From NCBI GenBank assembly GCA_029268065.1, contig JAJUHC010000021.1, positions 1-48,238 of the forward strand: DNA of 48,238 bases, given 5' to 3'. Numbering within the stretch: the first letter of the stretch is position 1; every line of letters starts with the position of its first letter. A program made the translations under genes and the position numbers. Under the pieces are notes generated by a model. It did no database searches. It was not told where the DNA came from and was given only the letters and a program-made list of their open reading frames with translations. Origin of the DNA: Clostridiales bacterium. GTDB taxonomy: Bacteria > Bacillota > Clostridia > Oscillospirales > Oscillospiraceae. This document shows positions 44,457 through 48,238 of this stretch, piece after piece.

Positions 44457-45161
44457 ATGTTGACTCCCCAGGAAATAAAGGACATGACCTTTGCCAAGGC
44501 CGTTTTCGGCGGCTACGACATGGGAGGGGTCGAGGACTTTATAGATAAGGTGGCTGAGGATTACGAGGCTCTTTTCAAAGAGAACGCGATACTGAAGAGC
44601 AAGCTCAAGGTTCTCGTGGAAAAGGTCGAGGAGTACCGAAATACCGAGGACGCGATGCGGATGGCCCTCCTCTCCGCCAAAAAAATGGCGGACGAGATGG
44701 TGGAGGAGGCGAAGAAAAAAGCCGATTCCATGCTCCGCACGACGGAGTCCGGCATATCATCCAAGATTTCGGCGGTGCAGAAGCAGGTCGAGGACGAGGA
44801 GCGCAAGCTGAAAGCGGCGCAGAAGGTCACGGCCGAATTTGTAGACATGTCCATGAGCCTCTGCAAAAAGCATGTAAACTTCCTCCAGAAGCTGGGAGAG
44901 CTGAACGAGTCGGAGATGACGGAGGAGAAGCCCGCCCCGGCGCCGAAGGCTGAAAAGGCGGCGGAGGCGGCGAGGGAGCTTGAAGACTCCGCGACGAGGG
45001 TCTACGGTTCCTTGCAGGAGGACATAAAGACAGCCCAGGCCAAGGCGGCGAAGCCGAAGCTGCCAGAGGGCTGGGAGGACGACGAGGAGCCCGCGGAAAA
45101 GAGCCCGAAGTCCGGTTTCGGCGAACTGAAATTCGGCAATAATTACGATAACGAAGAATAA
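44457..45161 (+). CDS. divIVA: DivIVA-domain division/polarity protein
   Basis: A 234-residue coiled-coil protein. The N-terminal DivIVA domain begins MLTPQEIKDMTFAKAVFGGYDMGGVEDFIDKV and leads into a long heptad-rich coil with EEAKKKADSMLRTTE. The C-terminal third is acidic and Ala/Lys-rich, of low complexity. It recognises curved membrane at the septum and poles. ylmG and ylmH, which sit between sepF and divIVA in Bacillus, are missing here. It is followed by ileS after 74 bases. Confidence 0.92.
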   Translation: MLTPQEIKDMTFAKAVFGGYDMGGVEDFIDKVAEDYEALFKENAILKSKLKVLVEKVEEYRNTEDAMRMALLSAKKMADEMVEEAKKKADSMLRTTESGISSKISAVQKQVEDEERKLKAAQKVTAEFVDMSMSLCKKHVNFLQKLGELNESEMTEEKPAPAPKAEKAAEAARELEDSATRVYGSLQEDIKTAQAKAAKPKLPEGWEDDEEPAEKSPKSGFGELKFGNNYDNEE

Positions 45162-45177
45162 TAAAATAAGAGCACAG

Positions 45178-45213
45178 AAAGCGGGCGGTGGGCAAAAGCC
45201 CTCCGTTTGCTTT
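45178..45213 (+). promoter_or_regulatory. Stem-loop in the divIVA-ileS gap
   Basis: AAAGC (45178-45182) pairs with GCTTT (45209-45213), enclosing a GC-rich stem around AAAA, just upstream of ileS. It may attenuate or stabilise the message. The T-box hallmark (a conserved GGTGG run and antiterminator) is not found. Confidence 0.4.
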
Positions 45214-45235
45214 ATAGCAAAGGGGAAAAGAGAAG

Positions 45236-48037
45236 ATGCCTCAGGATTACAACAAAACGCTGAATCTGCCGCAGACGGATTTTCCGATGCGCGCGGGGCT
45301 TCCTGCAAGGGAGCCCGAGATGCTGAAGGGATTCGAAGAAGCGGGAATCTATAAAAAACTCATGCGGCACAACGCCGGGAAGCCGCTGTTCGTGCTGCAC
45401 GACGGCCCTCCCTTCTCAAACGGCGACATACACATCGGCACGGCGATGAACAAGGTTCTGAAGGACATTATCGTGCGCTACAAGAATATGTCGGGCTTCA
45501 AGTCGCCTTATGTTCCGGGCTGGGACAACCACGGCATGCCGATAGAGAGCGCAATAATTAAGAAAAACAAGCTCGACCGCAAGAATATGTCGGTCACGGA
45601 GTTTAGGAACGCCTGCCGCGACTTCGCTTCCGACTTCGTCGGGAGGCAGATGAACCAGTTCAAGCGCCTCGGCGTTATCGGGGACTGGGAGAATCCGTAT
45701 CTCACTATGGATCCGGCCTTTGAGGGCGTCGAGGTCAGGGTCTTCGGCGAGATGTACAGAAAAGGCTATATATACAAGGGCCTGAAGCCCGTGTACTGGT
45801 GCCCGCACGACGAGACTGCGCTCGCCGAGGCTGAGATAGAGTACGCGGAGGATCCCTGCACATCAATTTACGTCAAATTCCCGCTCGTCGACGACAAGGG
45901 GCTGCTTTCAAAGTACGCGCCCCTCGACAAAATGTACTTCGTTATCTGGACGACCACCACCTGGACGCTGCCCGGAAACCTTGCGATATGCTTAAATCCG
46001 AACCTCGAATACGCGCTGATGAAGGTTGAAAGCGGCGAAGTCTACATCGTGGCGGCGGAGCTTGCGGAATCGGTCGCGAAGGCCGCGAAGCTCGAGAGCT
46101 TTGAGGTGCTTGCAAAGATAAAGGGCGCCGACCTGGAATATATTAAGGCTGCGCACCCGTTTTTAAACCGGAACTCCGTCGTAATACTCGGCGACCATGT
46201 AACGCTCGACGCCGGCACCGGCTGCGTCCACACGGCTCCCGGCTTCGGCATAGACGACTTCAACGTGTGCAGGAAGTACCCGGAGGTAGGCATCACCGTG
46301 CCCGTAAACGACCGCGGCGTTTTGACGGCTGAAGCCGGACCGTACGAGGGGCAGCACTACGAAAAGGCAAACGAAACGATACTCGAGGACCTGAAGGCCA
46401 AGGGCCTGCTTTTGGCTTCTGAAAGGATAGTCCACTCTTATCCGCACTGCTGGCGCTGCAAGCACCCGATAATATACCGTGCCACCGAGCAGTGGTTTGC
46501 TTCCGTCGACTCGATAAAGGAGGCTGCCGTAAAATCCTGCGAGGACATAGAATGGCTCCCCGAATGGGGCTATGAACGCATGGTGGCGATGATAAGGGAG
46601 CGCAGCGACTGGTGCATCTCCAGACAGAGAAACTGGGGGCTGCCCATCCCCGTCTTTTATTGCGAAACCTGCAAAAAGCCCGTCTGCACTCCGAAATCAA
46701 TAGACCTTGTGGCGAAGCTGTTCACCGAAAAGGGCTCAAACGCGTGGTTTGAGGAAGACCCTGTCAATATTTTGGGGAAGGATTTTACCTGTCCTCACTG
46801 TGGTGCAAAGACCTTTACAAAGGAAACCGACACGCTCGACGGCTGGTTCGACTCGGGTTCGACACACGCCGCCGTGTGCAAGGTGCGGCCGGATCTTCAT
46901 TACCCGGCGGACGTCTACCTTGAGGGCGGCGACCAGTACAGAGGCTGGTTCCAGTCCTCGATGCTGACAAGCATCGCCGTAAACAGCAAAGCGCCGTACA
47001 AAACAGTGATAACGCACGGCTGGACTGTTGACGGCGAGGGCAGAGCCATGCATAAATCCCTCGGCAACGCCATTGCTCCGGAGGAAGTGATAAAGGATTA
47101 CGGCGCCGACCTTCTGCGCCTCTGGGTATCCTCCTCCGACTACCACCAGGACGTCCGCATTTCAAAGGAATTATTCAAGCAGCTTTCGGAAATTTACCTT
47201 AAGATAAGGAATACGGCGCGTTTCATACTCGGTAACCTTGACGGCTTTGATCCTGACGATCAGGTGCCGCTTGAGGACCTGTGCGATATCGACCGCTGGG
47301 CACTCATGCGTCTCAATATCCTCGTTGAAAAGGTCAGGGACTCGTATGAAAACTACGAGTACCACCCGATATACCATGCCATTCACAACTTCTGCGTTAT
47401 AGATATGTCGAACCAGTACCTTGATATCATCAAGGACAGGCTCTACTGCGAATCGCGTGACGGGTACCTCCGCCGCAGCGCGCAGACAGCTATGTACCGG
47501 ATTCTCGACGCGCTTGTGAGGATGCTGGCCCCGATACTCGCGTTTACTTCCGAGGAGATCTGGCGCAGCATGCCCCACGACAAATCGGCGGAAAGGGAAA
47601 GCGTGCTGCTGAACGACATGCCGTCCGCAAGCGTGGAGTACGAGCTTTCGGAAGAAGAAACAAAGCGCTGGGAGAGCGTTTTCAGACTGAGAGCCGACGT
47701 GCTGCGCGCGCTCGAAAAGGCGAGGGCGGAAAAAATCATAGGAAAATCGCTCGACGCGAAGCTTACGCTTTATGTGGGCGCCGAGGCAAGGGAAGCTTTT
47801 GAAAGTTTAGCGGACCTCGACCTTGCCGGTATTTTCATCGTGTCAAAGGCCGGCGTGGAGTACGGAGAAGGCGAAGGCTTGAAATGCACGGAGTTTGAAG
47901 GCTTGACGGTAAAGGTGGAAGCCGACGAGACCGAAAAGTGTGCGAGATGCTGGACGCATCACGGAAGCGTCGGCGCGGACGAAAGGTATCCTGAGCTCTG
48001 CCCCAGGTGCGCCGGGGTAGTGTCGGAAATGCTCTGA
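45236..48037 (+). CDS. ileS: Isoleucyl-tRNA synthetase
   Basis: A 933-residue class I synthetase that charges tRNA-Ile. The HIGH-type motif reads HIGT (residues 66-69 in SNGDIHIGTAMNK). The KMSKS-type motif reads AMHKS (604-608, in GEGRAMHKSLGN), a variant I recall from many Clostridia IleRS. The editing domain, the WFDSGSTH block and a C-terminal zinc-binding CARCW...CPRC are present, so it is full-length. GGGGAAAAG precedes the ATG. It follows divIVA, as in other Firmicutes. Confidence 0.96.
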   Translation: MPQDYNKTLNLPQTDFPMRAGLPAREPEMLKGFEEAGIYKKLMRHNAGKPLFVLHDGPPFSNGDIHIGTAMNKVLKDIIVRYKNMSGFKSPYVPGWDNHGMPIESAIIKKNKLDRKNMSVTEFRNACRDFASDFVGRQMNQFKRLGVIGDWENPYLTMDPAFEGVEVRVFGEMYRKGYIYKGLKPVYWCPHDETALAEAEIEYAEDPCTSIYVKFPLVDDKGLLSKYAPLDKMYFVIWTTTTWTLPGNLAICLNPNLEYALMKVESGEVYIVAAELAESVAKAAKLESFEVLAKIKGADLEYIKAAHPFLNRNSVVILGDHVTLDAGTGCVHTAPGFGIDDFNVCRKYPEVGITVPVNDRGVLTAEAGPYEGQHYEKANETILEDLKAKGLLLASERIVHSYPHCWRCKHPIIYRATEQWFASVDSIKEAAVKSCEDIEWLPEWGYERMVAMIRERSDWCISRQRNWGLPIPVFYCETCKKPVCTPKSIDLVAKLFTEKGSNAWFEEDPVNILGKDFTCPHCGAKTFTKETDTLDGWFDSGSTHAAVCKVRPDLHYPADVYLEGGDQYRGWFQSSMLTSIAVNSKAPYKTVITHGWTVDGEGRAMHKSLGNAIAPEEVIKDYGADLLRLWVSSSDYHQDVRISKELFKQLSEIYLKIRNTARFILGNLDGFDPDDQVPLEDLCDIDRWALMRLNILVEKVRDSYENYEYHPIYHAIHNFCVIDMSNQYLDIIKDRLYCESRDGYLRRSAQTAMYRILDALVRMLAPILAFTSEEIWRSMPHDKSAERESVLLNDMPSASVEYELSEEETKRWESVFRLRADVLRALEKARAEKIIGKSLDAKLTLYVGAEAREAFESLADLDLAGIFIVSKAGVEYGEGEGLKCTEFEGLTVKVEADETEKCARCWTHHGSVGADERYPELCPRCAGVVSEML

Positions 48038-48076
48038 CCGACGCACGTGTAAACAGGAAAACCGCTGCATAGTTTT

Positions 48077-48238
48077 CAGGGCGGCTTTAGCCGCCCTGAG
48101 CGTGTCGAAAAAGTCTTTCGACACGCTTCCAGGGGGTATCCAATACCCCCTGGATACGCGGCTGAAGCCGCGATACCCCCGGTCGCGCACAATTGCGCGG
48201 GATAATGTATTTTTCCGGCGTACACGCCGCCGGAAAAA
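48077..48238. repeat. Run of six consecutive stem-loops
   Basis: Six stem-loops follow one another after ileS: 48077-48098 (9-bp stem), 48100-48126 (11-bp), 48129-48153 (11-bp), 48157-48172 (7-bp), 48184-48199 (6-bp) and 48210-48238 (11-bp, cut by the window edge). The first could end ileS transcription. The rest resemble a palindrome-type repeat, perhaps of REP/MITE kind. There is no coding frame of note here. Confidence 0.7.

Overview
The window looks like the replication-origin side of a spore-forming Clostridia chromosome (Firmicutes, possibly Oscillospiraceae-like; I cannot name the genus). Supporting this are a germination protease (gpr), the dnaA-dnaN-yaaA-recF-remB block, two parS sites of the Bacillus type, DivIVA, SepF, Hfq, Shine-Dalgarno-rich starts, and a bacterial acetyl-CoA synthase cluster. 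The organism is probably an anaerobic acetogen able to use methoxylated compounds.

Layout. Bases 1-200 hold stem-loops and two parS sites in inverted orientation. Bases 203-4740 carry a nitroreductase, gpr, rpsT, a VTT-family membrane protein, an M29 aminopeptidase and rnhA. Bases 4750-13665 are a leftward block: dnaA, dnaN, yaaA, recF, remB, gyrA, gyrB. Here gyrA precedes gyrB, the reverse of the common order. A candidate oriC with DnaA boxes, a DnaA-trio-like run and an AT-rich stretch sits between dnaA and dnaN (about 12.12-12.34 kb). Bases 13.9-17.8 kb hold thpR, long-form hpf, an alpha-helical (HEAT-like) protein, an oxalate/formate-antiporter-type MFS protein, and three tRNA genes (Met, Glu, Val).

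Bases 18.0-29.5 kb form one long rightward run. It encodes a DUF2284 Cys-rich protein, a compact 2Fe-2S/ASKHA corrinoid reactivator, a His-rich protein, CooT, CooC/AcsF, AcsD, AcsC, AcsE, AcsB, a full-length RACo and a DUF3786 protein. This is the methyl-to-acetyl-CoA half of the Wood-Ljungdahl pathway plus its nickel and corrinoid maintenance genes. The CO dehydrogenase subunit (acsA/cooS) is not in the window. Facing it across a shared terminator (29.6-32.3 kb) is a three-gene leftward operon for methyltransferase II, a UroD-family methyltransferase I and a corrinoid protein. That is the arrangement of the Moorella mtvABC O-demethylase. Together the two operons could move a methyl group from an O-methyl donor to tetrahydrofolate, then to the corrinoid Fe-S protein, then to acetyl-CoA.

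Bases 32.6-48.0 kb are mainly housekeeping genes: an alpha/beta hydrolase, a membrane-anchored MurF, Ddl with a glycine-rich insert, RF2 without the usual frameshift, an SGNH hydrolase, a YfbR-type HD protein, an ACT protein with its DUF711 partner, miaA, hfq, a HlyD-like protein, yggS, sepF, divIVA and ileS. The window ends in a run of six consecutive stem-loops. No CRISPR array, insertion sequence or prophage gene was seen, and no gene-free stretch exceeds 300 bases.
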